19,208 nucleotides of DNA from Nanobdellota archaeon (GTDB taxonomy: Archaea; Nanobdellota; Nanobdellia; Pacearchaeales; GW2011-AR1), in contig JAUYIO010000014.1 of the NCBI GenBank assembly GCA_030688225.1, forward strand, positions 1 to 19,208, in the 5' to 3' direction. Each line of letters begins with the position of its first letter. The stretch's first letter is position 1. The notes below the pieces were generated by a model. That model was not told the origin of the DNA, made no database searches, and saw only the letters and a list, made by a program, of their open reading frames with translations. Positions 1-6,766 of the stretch are shown here, piece after piece. A program made the position numbers and the translations under genes.

Positions 1-59
1 ATTTCCTTCTGCAATTTTGTAATTTCCCCATGAATGTCTCCAACAACCAATATCTTCAT
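1..59 (-). CDS. Metallophosphoesterase, N-terminal fragment
   Basis: Only the first 19 complete codons are in the window; the gene runs off the left edge. Read on the minus strand from the ATG at 59 they begin MKILVVGDIHGE. A beta strand followed by GDIHG near the N-terminus is the first metal-binding motif (GDxHG) of calcineurin-like phosphoesterases, where Asp and His bind the dinuclear metal centre. Substrate cannot be told from this fragment. The gene lies downstream of and in the same direction as the unknown gene ending at 98, with a gap of 38 bases. Motif and position make this a good call, but the fragment is short. Confidence 0.7.
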   Translation of the reverse strand, partial: MKILVVGDIHGEITKLQKE

Positions 60-97
60 ATTTAACAAAAGAAACCAACATTTAAAAAACAAACTAA

Positions 98-517
98 TTA
101 AGAAAAATTCTTTAATAAATAAAATCCAAAAGGAAGTCTCAAATCTTTTTCATCTTCACCTTGTCTGAGCGCAATATTTCTTCTCCCTAATTCTTCACTG
201 CACCCCCATCTCAAAAGCTTAGGAGCATAATCAAGATATAATTGATTTCCTCCCTCATGATGAAAAATAGATTTTATTTCTCCTAGATTTTTATCTGACA
301 TCCAAAATCTACTAACATGAAAAAGATTATACTTGCCATCTATTTTATCCCATAACTTATTTAAAGGTGTATCTAAGATTGAACCATTCATATTCCAAGA
401 TAACCTAAACCCTTCTTCTGCAAGTTCAGGCAAAACATAATTTCTAGATTTCCCTGGATCAACCAATCTAATTTCTATTCTTTCAATAATTCCTGGTTTC
501 TTACACTTAGCGTTCAT
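98..517 (-). CDS. Hypothetical protein, 139 aa
   Basis: I do not recognise this protein. It is soluble by appearance, with no membrane segment or signal peptide, and mixes charged and aromatic residues (FHVSRFWMS, FHHEGGN, LRWGCSEELGRRN). It has three cysteines, including one near the N-terminus in NAKCKKPG, and no metal-binding CxxC pair. Two start codons are possible, ATG at 523 and ATG at 517. I chose 517 because the TATA-like box at 538-547 is centred about 26 bases upstream, the spacing seen for most genes here, which implies a leaderless message. It sits between aspS and the metallophosphoesterase in the same direction, with its own promoter. Confidence 0.6.
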   Translation of the reverse strand: MNAKCKKPGIIERIEIRLVDPGKSRNYVLPELAEEGFRLSWNMNGSILDTPLNKLWDKIDGKYNLFHVSRFWMSDKNLGEIKSIFHHEGGNQLYLDYAPKLLRWGCSEELGRRNIALRQGEDEKDLRLPFGFYLLKNFS

Positions 518-537
518 TAACATCCCATAATAGAACT

Positions 538-547
538 ATTTAAAAAT
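538..547 (-). promoter_or_regulatory. TATA-like box of the 139-aa gene
   Basis: ATTTTTAAAT on the minus strand, centred about 26 bases before the ATG at 517. It supports that start and a leaderless transcript. Confidence 0.5.
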
Positions 548-558
548 ATTACTATTTT

Positions 559-1998
559 TCATTTTTTCTTAGAACCTTTCTTCTCTTTCTCCTTCACAAT
601 TTCAATATGAACTTCCTTCAATTGTTTTTCTGTAACATCGTCAGGAGCATCAAAAGTAACATCTCTTGCTTCTTTGTTTTTCGGAAATGCAATCAGCTCC
701 CTAATATTTGGCTCCCCCATAATTACCATCAAACTTCTATCAATTCCAGGAGCAATTCCTCCGTGAGGTGGAACTCCGTATTTAAAAGCAGTAAGCATGT
801 GTTCAAAATATTTTTTCTGCTTTTTTTCAAAACCAATCAAGTCAAAAACTTTCTCCTGAATATCTGACAAATGAATCCTAATACTTCCACCACCAACTTC
901 AAAACCATTCAAAACCAAATCATGCTGATATGCTCTTGCTTTTCCAGCATCTTTGTTATTCAAATATTTCCAATCTTCTTTCTTCGGCATTGTAAACATA
1001 TGATGACTTGGCCCCCATCTTTTTCCAGCCCCATGAAAAAAATCATTTTTCTCCTGTCTCTTAAACAAAGGAAAATCAACAACCCATGCAAAAGCCAGTT
1101 CATTAGCATCGTTTTTATTTTTTCTCAAATCAGGTTTATCTGTTCCATATTTCTTCATAACATCATCGTGCTTCAGTCTCGGAAAAGGAACTTGCTGTAT
1201 TTTTTTCTCAGGAAAAAGTTTCTTAATCATCTCAACATAAAGTTCTTCAACAACATTCAAAATGTCTTCCTGTTCTACAAAAGCCATTTCCATGTCTAAT
1301 TGATAAAATTCTCCAGGACTTCTATCAGCTCTTGCGTCCTCGTCTCTAAAACAAGGCGCAATCTGAAAATATTTATCAAAACCACTCACCATAAGCAATT
1401 GTTTATACTGCTGAGGACTTTGCGGAAGAGCGTAAAACTTTCCAGGATGAATTCTTGAAGGAACAATAAAATCCCTCGCACCTTCAGGAGAAGATTTTGT
1501 TAATATCGGAGTCGTAATTTCAACAAATCCTTTTTTATCAAGAAAATCTCTCATGAACTTTATAACTTTGTGACGCATCTGAATATTTCTTTGCATTCTT
1601 TCACTTCTCAAATCAAGATATCTGTATTTCAATCTCAAATCTTCGCTAATAGTTTTATCATGAATATCAAAAGGCAAAGGCTCGCATAGAGTTAGAATCT
1701 CAATTTTTTCAATTTCAATCTCAACTTTTCCAGAATGCAAATCTTTATTTTCTGTTCCTTTCGGCCTCTCTTTAACTTTCCCCTCAATCTTAACACAGGA
1801 TTCAATAGTTAATTTTTTAGCTTCTTTAAAATCAGAATTTTTCTGAGAAACAACACACTGAACTTTTCCATACCTGTCTCTTAAATCAAGAAAAATCAAT
1901 TTCCCATGCTCCCTAATAGTATCCACCCATCCAGAGAGAGTTACTTTTTTTCCAGAAAGTTTTTCATTGACTTCTCCAACATTATGTGTCCTTAACAT
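559..1998 (-). CDS. aspS: Aspartyl-tRNA synthetase, bacterial type without GAD domain
   Basis: Class II synthetase charging tRNA-Asp with aspartate; since gatB is also present it may be non-discriminating and charge tRNA-Asn too (inference). An OB-fold anticodon-binding domain fills residues 1-105 (RTHNVGE, SGWVDTIREHG). The catalytic domain follows with motif 1 near 157-166 (GFVEITTPIL), motif 2 at 217-226 (FRDEDARADR) and motif 3 at 413-421 (GGIAPGIDR). The ADR-PGEFYQLD block, SPEGARDFIVPSR and ALPQSPQQYKQLL are bacterial-type, not archaeal-type. Bacterial AspRS is normally near 590 residues; this one has 479. The missing part is the GAD insertion between motifs 2 and 3: KPDLR at 288-292 is followed almost directly by WVVDFPLF at 305-312. 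A Lys-rich tail ends the protein. The TATA-like box at 2020-2028 supports the ATG at 1998. Probably acquired from bacteria. Confidence 0.96.
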   Translation of the reverse strand: MLRTHNVGEVNEKLSGKKVTLSGWVDTIREHGKLIFLDLRDRYGKVQCVVSQKNSDFKEAKKLTIESCVKIEGKVKERPKGTENKDLHSGKVEIEIEKIEILTLCEPLPFDIHDKTISEDLRLKYRYLDLRSERMQRNIQMRHKVIKFMRDFLDKKGFVEITTPILTKSSPEGARDFIVPSRIHPGKFYALPQSPQQYKQLLMVSGFDKYFQIAPCFRDEDARADRSPGEFYQLDMEMAFVEQEDILNVVEELYVEMIKKLFPEKKIQQVPFPRLKHDDVMKKYGTDKPDLRKNKNDANELAFAWVVDFPLFKRQEKNDFFHGAGKRWGPSHHMFTMPKKEDWKYLNNKDAGKARAYQHDLVLNGFEVGGGSIRIHLSDIQEKVFDLIGFEKKQKKYFEHMLTAFKYGVPPHGGIAPGIDRSLMVIMGEPNIRELIAFPKNKEARDVTFDAPDDVTEKQLKEVHIEIVKEKEKKGSKKK

Positions 1999-2019
1999 AT
2001 CTAATAAAAAGAGAATCCA

Positions 2020-2028
2020 TATTTAAAG
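2020..2028 (-). promoter_or_regulatory. TATA-like box of aspS
   Basis: CTTTAAATA on the minus strand, centred about 26 bases upstream of the aspS ATG, as for a leaderless archaeal message. Confidence 0.55.
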
Positions 2029-2097
2029 ATATTGGAAAAAGAGTTTATATTTGCATAAAAGCCTATTCAAAATAAAAAATAAAATAAAGATTAATCA

Positions 2098-2172
2098 TTA
2101 ATATTCTTCATCTTCAGAAGATTCCTCTTCTTCGTCTTCTTCAGGATATTCTTCGTAGTCATCTTCACCCAT
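2098..2172 (-). CDS. Acidic miniprotein, 24 aa
   Basis: A 24-codon reading frame in the gap between gatE and aspS. It starts MGEDDYEEYPEEDE and ends SSEDEEY; 15 of 24 residues are Asp or Glu, three are Tyr, and there is no Lys or Arg. The case for a real gene is the ribosome binding site: AAGGAGGT lies four bases before the ATG, complementary to the 3' end of 16S rRNA, in a genome where most genes show no such site. T-rich and TATA-like stretches further upstream (around 2190-2226) could start a leadered transcript. The function is unknown. A highly acidic tail-like peptide could bind a basic partner such as a ribosomal or nucleic-acid-binding protein, but that is speculation. Confidence 0.6.
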   Translation of the reverse strand: MGEDDYEEYPEEDEEEESSEDEEY

Positions 2173-2176
2173 TTTA

Positions 2177-2184
2177 ACCTCCTT
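2177..2184 (-). promoter_or_regulatory. Strong Shine-Dalgarno of the acidic miniprotein
   Basis: AAGGAGGT on the minus strand, four bases before the ATG at 2172. The same block, extended to AAGGAGGTTAAAA, precedes the small membrane protein at 16752-16880. Neighbouring genes lack it. Confidence 0.7.
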
Positions 2185-2274
2185 AGATGTTTAAATAAAA
2201 ATACTTATCCTAATTGTTTTTAAATCTTTCTCACCCACAAAAAAAGACACGAAATATTTTTAAAGGAATCTGGA

Positions 2275-3711
2275 TTATCTCAAATTCCTCTCAATAATAT
2301 CCCTAACTTCTTTCCCATTAACTTTTCCAGAAAATTCTCTCATTATTAAACCCATGTAAGCATTAATTCCCAATCCAGGTTTTTCCTTAATTAACTTGAT
2401 AATTCTCTCCTCAAGAACATTAAGATTCTCTTTCTTGATAGAAACAGCTTTTTTCAAATCTTCTCCCTTAACAAGTTTTGTTAAAATTTCTTTTATCTCA
2501 TTTTCAGAAATTTTTTTCTTGCTAACTTTCTCTAAAATTTCATTAAGGTTATCTTCCAAAACACTTTCAACTTTCTCCAATGAAATTTTTTCTCTTTTGG
2601 AAATCTCTCTCGGCCACACAAGAATAATCTTTGCAATCAGCTTCGGATTATTCAGAACCTTAACAAATTCTCTAAATTCTTCAAGCTTATTTTGTTTGAA
2701 CAAAAGTCTAATCATATCTTCATTCAATCCTTCTTTAATTAATTCTTTCTGAACATCTCCTCTCAATTGAGGCAAATTCTTTCTAACTTCGTCTGTAATT
2801 TGCCGGGAAATTTTCAATAAAGGCAAATCAGTTTCAGGATACATTCTTGCAGCCCCAGGAAGAGGTCTTAAAAATTCAGTTGTTCCGTCACTAAGCACAT
2901 TTCTTACTTCCCCAACACTTTTTCCTTCTTCAACTAATTTTTTCTGTCTTTCAATCTCAATCTTAATAGCTCTCTCAACATTTCTAATATCTTGAAAACC
3001 TTTTATCTCAATTCTTTCTCCTTTCTTTATTGAAAGATTAACATCCTGCCTGATAGTTCCAATTCCTCTTTTAACTTTGCAACTTCTTAAAATATTTCCA
3101 ATATGAAGAGCAACTTCTTTCGCCTGTTCAGGAGTTTTAATATCCGGAGCTGTTGCAATTTCAACCAAAGGAATTCCTAATCTATCAAGTCTATAAACAA
3201 CATTATTTTTTTCCCGTGAAACAATTCTCGCAGCATCTTCTTCCAAACATATTGTATCAATTCCAACTCTCCCAAAACTTGTTTCAACAAAACCATCCCT
3301 CGCAATTAAAATTGTTCTCTGAAACCCGCTCGTGTTAGAACCATCAATAACAACCTTTCTCATAATCTGAGTTAAAGGAAAAATTTTAGAATTTAACAAA
3401 ATAGAAATCTGGAGAGCAATCTTCAAGGCTTCTTGATTAATCAAATGCGGAGGTTCTTCATCTAATTCAACCAAACAAATTGTATCATAACCTTGATAAA
3501 TAAATCCTCTATCTTTTTCCATCTCGTGTTTAACAGCAACATCAATTTCTCCTGACTCTCCTGCAACAACATGAAGTTTTCTTTTCACAATAAAATCAGG
3601 CTCGTCACTTCTCAAAACACTTGGACAATTACAAAATAATTTGTTAGTATCAAGTTGCTGATGAATTTCCAAACCACATTTTAAACCAAGCTTTTTATAA
3701 TCAAGTTCCAT
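2275..3711 (-). CDS. gatE: Glu-tRNA(Gln) amidotransferase subunit E, short form
   Basis: GatE is the tRNA-binding kinase subunit of the archaeal GatDE enzyme, which activates the glutamate on mischarged Glu-tRNA(Gln) and turns it into glutamine with ammonia from GatD. Family signs: KCGLEIHQQLDT at 11-22, FCNCPS at 26-31, ELDEEPPH near 82-89, LEEDAARI at 156-163, PLVEIATAPDI at 181-191, and FLRPLPGAARMYPETDLP at 280-297. The C-terminal half is helical with a YqeY-like tail (AYMGLIMREFSGKVNGKEV). Typical GatE has about 620 residues; this has 478. The AspRS-like GAD insertion is missing: IEIERQKKLVEEGKS (251-265) runs straight into VGEVRNVLSDGTTEF. A TATA-like box at 3732-3741 supports the start at 3711. 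GatD is encoded nearby on the same strand but not adjacent. Confidence 0.94.
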   Translation of the reverse strand: MELDYKKLGLKCGLEIHQQLDTNKLFCNCPSVLRSDEPDFIVKRKLHVVAGESGEIDVAVKHEMEKDRGFIYQGYDTICLVELDEEPPHLINQEALKIALQISILLNSKIFPLTQIMRKVVIDGSNTSGFQRTILIARDGFVETSFGRVGIDTICLEEDAARIVSREKNNVVYRLDRLGIPLVEIATAPDIKTPEQAKEVALHIGNILRSCKVKRGIGTIRQDVNLSIKKGERIEIKGFQDIRNVERAIKIEIERQKKLVEEGKSVGEVRNVLSDGTTEFLRPLPGAARMYPETDLPLLKISRQITDEVRKNLPQLRGDVQKELIKEGLNEDMIRLLFKQNKLEEFREFVKVLNNPKLIAKIILVWPREISKREKISLEKVESVLEDNLNEILEKVSKKKISENEIKEILTKLVKGEDLKKAVSIKKENLNVLEERIIKLIKEKPGLGINAYMGLIMREFSGKVNGKEVRDIIERNLR

Positions 3712-3731
3712 GAAATAAAAAAGCAGAAAGA

Positions 3732-3741
3732 GTTTATTAAT
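3732..3741 (-). promoter_or_regulatory. TATA-like box of gatE
   Basis: ATTAATAAAC on the minus strand, centred about 25 bases upstream of the gatE ATG, in the 41-base gap behind fic. It suggests gatE has its own promoter. Confidence 0.45.
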
Positions 3742-3752
3742 TTTTAGAATAC

Positions 3753-4487
3753 TTATTTCCTTCTTTGCTTAATTCTTTCAGGAATTTCTTCCAAAGTATT
3801 TCTGATTTTAGAACAAAGATAATTGTAAAAATCTGCCTGTTTTGGTTTCAATAAATTTTCACTCTCTCTGTATTCTCTTGAAGCAGCACTTATCAAATCA
3901 AGATATTTTCCTCTCTCTTCAGAAGGGATTATTATAGGAGGGTAAGCATTTTTTGATAAAATAGCGTTCTGAAGCAGCCTAGCAAGCCTTCCATTTCCGT
4001 CATTAAATGGGTGAATAAAAGATATATAAAAATGAGTATGAACTGCTTTCTCTACAGGATTTTCAAAAATTTTATTTCTATTAACAAATCTGCCCATTCT
4101 TTCATAAACATCATCAGGGTAAATAAAAAAACCTTGCTTATCTTGAGTAAAAGCTCTAGAAGTTCTGTAAGAATCTTTATGGTTAAATCCATTAATCAAA
4201 GATGCTGCAACTTGAATATTCTCCTCAGTTAAATTTTCACGTAATTCTCTAACTAAATATTCTCTTGCAATCTCAAGGTTCTTAAAAGCTTTTTTTTTAG
4301 TCCCATTTCCTTTGTAGGGGAATTCCAATTTTACAGAATGCCTATTTGCATTTCTCTTAAGAAAACTACATATCTGATTTCTTACAACCAAATCAAATTC
4401 CGGATTTCCAAATAAAGAATCCCTAAGCTCAGTAAGTTTCTCCAATATCAAAGGGCTTACAAGGTGCATATCCTTTTCTTTACACAT
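3753..4487 (-). CDS. Fic family protein (AMP-transferase fold)
   Basis: Fic proteins usually transfer AMP from ATP to a hydroxyl group of a target protein. The complete core motif HPFNDGNGR is at residues 159-167, inside HTHFYISFIHPFNDGNGRLA, so the catalytic His159 and the phosphate-binding loop are intact. Upstream lies a helical N-terminal region. SVKLE at 51-55 matches the SxxxE core of an inhibitory helix, but Phe follows where Gly or Asn is usual, so autoinhibition is uncertain. FTQDKQGFFIYPD (113-125) looks like the flap region that positions the target. Length 244 aa, with a basic end (KQRRK) and no membrane segment. The ATG at 4487 is supported by a TATA-like box about 26 bases upstream. 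It is transcribed divergently from the DUF1003 gene. No antitoxin-like small gene is next to it. Confidence 0.9.
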   Translation of the reverse strand: MCKEKDMHLVSPLILEKLTELRDSLFGNPEFDLVVRNQICSFLKRNANRHSVKLEFPYKGNGTKKKAFKNLEIAREYLVRELRENLTEENIQVAASLINGFNHKDSYRTSRAFTQDKQGFFIYPDDVYERMGRFVNRNKIFENPVEKAVHTHFYISFIHPFNDGNGRLARLLQNAILSKNAYPPIIIPSEERGKYLDLISAASREYRESENLLKPKQADFYNYLCSKIRNTLEEIPERIKQRRK

Positions 4488-4508
4488 ATCTCCTCAAACC
4501 CTCAAAAC

Positions 4509-4518
4509 TATATAAATC
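4509..4518 (-). promoter_or_regulatory. TATA-like box of the fic gene
   Basis: GATTTATATA on the minus strand, centred about 26 bases before the ATG at 4487. The GAGGAG just in front of the ATG is too close (two bases) to be an ordinary ribosome binding site. Confidence 0.5.
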
Positions 4519-4562
4519 TTACTATTGTAACCCCTTAGAAGTTATAACTAATAATAAACAAC

Positions 4563-4572
4563 TTTTATAAAA
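4563..4572 (+). promoter_or_regulatory. TATA-like box of the DUF1003 gene
   Basis: TTTTATAAAA, centred about 25 bases before the ATG at 4593. It favours that ATG over the in-frame TTG at 4578. Confidence 0.5.
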
Positions 4573-4592
4573 AACTATTGACATCTTATTTT

Positions 4593-5027
4593 ATGAAAGA
4601 AAAAGAGGAGGAATCAAAAAAAGCATTTGATATTTTCTCATTAGGACAACACCCAGTTTTCAAAGCCCCAAGAACACTTGGACAAAAAGCAGCAGACTGG
4701 CTCACAAAATGGGCAGGAAGCTGGACATTCATAATTTTGTTTTTCGTTTTTCTTGGAATCTGGATGGCAACTAACGGAATTTTTGTTTTGAAATATATTG
4801 GAGGAGAATTAATAGACCCATATCCTTACATTTTATTGAATCTCGCATTATCTTGTTTGGCCGCAATTCAAGCACCAATAATCCTAATGTCTCAAAACCG
4901 TGAAAACCAAAGAGACAGATTACGTGCTCAATACGACTACGCTGTAAATAGAAAAGCTGAAAAAGAAATTCGTGAATTAAGAAGTCAGGTAAGAAAAATT
5001 GAAAACCTTATTAGAAAAAGAAAGTGA
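4593..5027 (+). CDS. DUF1003 family membrane protein
   Basis: A 144-residue membrane protein of the DUF1003 family (function unknown). After a charged N-terminus (KEKEEESKK) come two membrane helices, around WTFIILFFVFLGIWMAT and YILLNLALSCLAAIQAPIIL. The family signature is clear: DPYPYILLNLALSCLAAIQ followed by APIILMSQNRENQRDRLRA. The tail is cytosolic and helical, rich in Arg, Lys and Glu (KAEKEIRELRSQVRKIENL), and could form a coiled coil. I start at ATG 4593 because a TATA-like box lies about 25 bases upstream; an in-frame TTG at 4578 would add five residues. Its end faces the end of gatD. Confidence 0.88.
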   Translation: MKEKEEESKKAFDIFSLGQHPVFKAPRTLGQKAADWLTKWAGSWTFIILFFVFLGIWMATNGIFVLKYIGGELIDPYPYILLNLALSCLAAIQAPIILMSQNRENQRDRLRAQYDYAVNRKAEKEIRELRSQVRKIENLIRKRK

Positions 5028-5043
5028 TTCTAAACCTCTCGTT

Positions 5044-5059
5044 CAATTTTCCAAAATTG
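5044..5059. terminator. Perfect inverted repeat between convergent genes
   Basis: CAATTTT, two bases CC, then AAAATTG: seven perfect pairs between the ends of the DUF1003 gene (5027) and gatD (5084). A short hairpin at the meeting point of two convergent genes could help end transcription both ways, but the loop is very tight and archaeal terminators mostly rely on T-runs. Confidence 0.25.
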
Positions 5060-5083
5060 GGCGACTGAAAGATTTGAAAAATC

Positions 5084-6358
5084 TTACTCCAACCGATCAT
5101 TCAATTCTCTTGAAAAATTTTTTAGCATTAATTCTTTGACTTTATTTTTGTCTTTTGCCCATTCCTTATGTCCAAGAATCCATCCAAGTTTTACCAACGC
5201 TGTTTCACTAAGCATATCTTCCAAATAAATAATTCCTGTTTCCAACAATTCCCTTCCATTAGAATAAACAAGAGGATCTAATCTTCCAAAAATAGTTTGA
5301 GCAGTTGCACAAACAATTAAACCTTTGTCCTGAACTTCTTTTAATTTTTTTGTCCAACCAAGTCTTGCTCTTTTCGTGGGAATATGTCCTAAACCAGCCA
5401 TCTCCAAAACAATTCCTTTATATTTTTTTTTCAAATAATAATCCAAAATTTCCGGCTCTTGCCCAGGATAAATTTTAACTAATGCAACTTTTTCTTCAAA
5501 CGCAGAATCAAGTTTAACTTTATTTTTGTTCCTAACATTATATTCTGAAACTTTGTCTATCCTATCTGGAAAAATCTTTGCAAAAGGTTTTGAATTAACA
5601 ACTTTAAAAGCATCTCTTTTTGATGTGTGCAATTTTCTGACTTTTGTTCCAGGCATTGCATAACAAAAATCGTCATTACTTGTAGCATGTCCGACGAGCA
5701 TGACTTCTGCAATATCACTTATAGCTACAAGAGCAGAACATTGAAGATTCAAATCAGCATCAGAACTTGCTCTGTCAATACTTCTCTGACTATAAGTCAA
5801 GACAACAGGTTTGTTCAAATCTTTCAAGAAAAAGCTCAACGCAGCAGAAGTGTAATGTAAAAAATCAGTACCATGAGTAATTATAATCCCCTTAATATTT
5901 TCATCGTTCAAAAGCTTCTCGGCAGTTTTTGCAATTTTCTGCCAATCTTTAAAATCCATGTCTTCAGAAGCTTTCATAAACGGAATTTCAACTTTCAAAA
6001 CATTAACCTTCTCAAAAATTTCAGGGTAAAATTTAAACAAACTTTCAGGAGTATCAAGCCAATCAACACCACCTTTTCTTGGATTCAGCCTAGCTGCAAT
6101 TGTCCCTCCTGTTATAATCATCGCTATATTCGGCTTTTTCCCCTCTTTCTTCATGTCCACTTCAGTTTTCTTCTCAGAATATTTTTTTAAAACTTTAATT
6201 TCAAGAACATCTTTTTTCTGCAAACCAATGTTGTAACCAGATTCTAACTTCAAAAGAACAATTCCTTTTTCAGAACTCTCCAATAAAGTCCCGACATAAA
6301 TCTGTCTTGTCAGATGAACTTCAACAAAATCTCCAGGACGTGCAGTTGTAGGTATCAT
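5084..6358 (-). CDS. gatD: Glu-tRNA(Gln) amidotransferase subunit D
   Basis: GatD is the L-asparaginase-like subunit that frees ammonia from glutamine and passes it to GatE. An N-terminal beta-rich domain (about 1-60, GDFVEVHLTRQIYVGTLLES) is followed by the amidase domain. Catalytic residues are visible: Thr86 in ITGGTIAAR, Thr164 and Asp165 in ITHGTDFLHYTS, and a lysine in GTKVRKLHTSKRDAF (probably Lys242). The 424 residues are close to the family norm of about 430-440. The GTKVRKLHTS and GLGHIPTK segments are as expected of GatD. A TATA-like box at 6379-6388 supports the start at 6358. The partner gatE lies about 1.4 kb downstream on the same strand, separated by DUF1003 and fic, so the two are probably not one transcript. 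Confidence 0.96.
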   Translation of the reverse strand: MIPTTARPGDFVEVHLTRQIYVGTLLESSEKGIVLLKLESGYNIGLQKKDVLEIKVLKKYSEKKTEVDMKKEGKKPNIAMIITGGTIAARLNPRKGGVDWLDTPESLFKFYPEIFEKVNVLKVEIPFMKASEDMDFKDWQKIAKTAEKLLNDENIKGIIITHGTDFLHYTSAALSFFLKDLNKPVVLTYSQRSIDRASSDADLNLQCSALVAISDIAEVMLVGHATSNDDFCYAMPGTKVRKLHTSKRDAFKVVNSKPFAKIFPDRIDKVSEYNVRNKNKVKLDSAFEEKVALVKIYPGQEPEILDYYLKKKYKGIVLEMAGLGHIPTKRARLGWTKKLKEVQDKGLIVCATAQTIFGRLDPLVYSNGRELLETGIIYLEDMLSETALVKLGWILGHKEWAKDKNKVKELMLKNFSRELNDRLE

Positions 6359-6378
6359 AGAAAAAATAATCTCTGAGA

Positions 6379-6388
6379 TTATAAAAAA
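6379..6388 (-). promoter_or_regulatory. TATA-like box of gatD
   Basis: TTTTTTATAA on the minus strand, centred about 25 bases before the gatD ATG and abutting the stop codon of the upstream PCD-like gene. Confidence 0.5.
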
Positions 6389-6691
6389 CTATCTTCCACT
6401 ATACAATCTCTCAATTTCTTTCGCAATTTCAAAATCAGCATTAGTAACTTTCCCTCCAACATCAAACCTGTTCAATTCAAATAAAATCCTGTTGTAAAAA
6501 ATATGAATATTCGGGTGATGGTCTTTCTCTTCACAAATCGGGGCAAGCTTCATAATAAAATCAAGGACATCTAAAAAATACTTAAACTTAAATTCTTTTG
6601 AAATTTTATCATCTTTAAATTCCCAACCAGGAATTTCTTTCAACTTTTCAGTAATTTCTTCAGAATTTAAAATATGTATATCTTCTCCCAT
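6389..6691 (-). CDS. Pterin-4a-carbinolamine dehydratase-like protein
   Basis: A 100-residue protein of the PCD/DCoH family, whose classic members dehydrate 4a-hydroxytetrahydropterin. The signature appears in EEKDHHPNIHIFYNRIL, with His58-His59-Pro60 and Tyr66, then FDVGGKVTNADFEIA. The family pattern expects His or Trp nine residues after the Tyr; here that position is Phe76 (NRFDVGG instead of a THDVGG-like string). The third catalytic His is therefore missing and the activity may be weak, absent or different. The PGWEF segment near 21-25 is typical. I start at ATG 6691 because a TATA-like box is centred about 25 bases upstream; a longer frame to 6733 would include that promoter. The gene ends 30 bases before gatD on the same strand. 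Confidence 0.87.
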   Translation of the reverse strand: MGEDIHILNSEEITEKLKEIPGWEFKDDKISKEFKFKYFLDVLDFIMKLAPICEEKDHHPNIHIFYNRILFELNRFDVGGKVTNADFEIAKEIERLYSGR

Positions 6692-6710
6692 AAGAAAATT
6701 AAATCGCTCA

Positions 6711-6720
6711 AATATAAATA
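6711..6720 (-). promoter_or_regulatory. TATA-like box of the PCD-like gene
   Basis: TATTTATATT on the minus strand, centred about 25 bases before the ATG at 6691. Confidence 0.5.
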
Positions 6721-6736
6721 ATTTACTAATCAATAA

Positions 6737-6746
6737 TTTATTAAAT
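6737..6746 (+). promoter_or_regulatory. TATA-like box of the SLOG-like/gatB pair
   Basis: TTTATTAAAT, centred about 25 bases before the ATG at 6767; it would drive both genes of the pair. Confidence 0.5.
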
Positions 6747-6766
6747 CCTCTTAACCTTTTTTGTTA

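Noticed and set aside
607..1299. Two plus-strand frames opposite aspS
   Set aside because: Composition is typical of antisense reading in AT-rich DNA, and aspS is certain.
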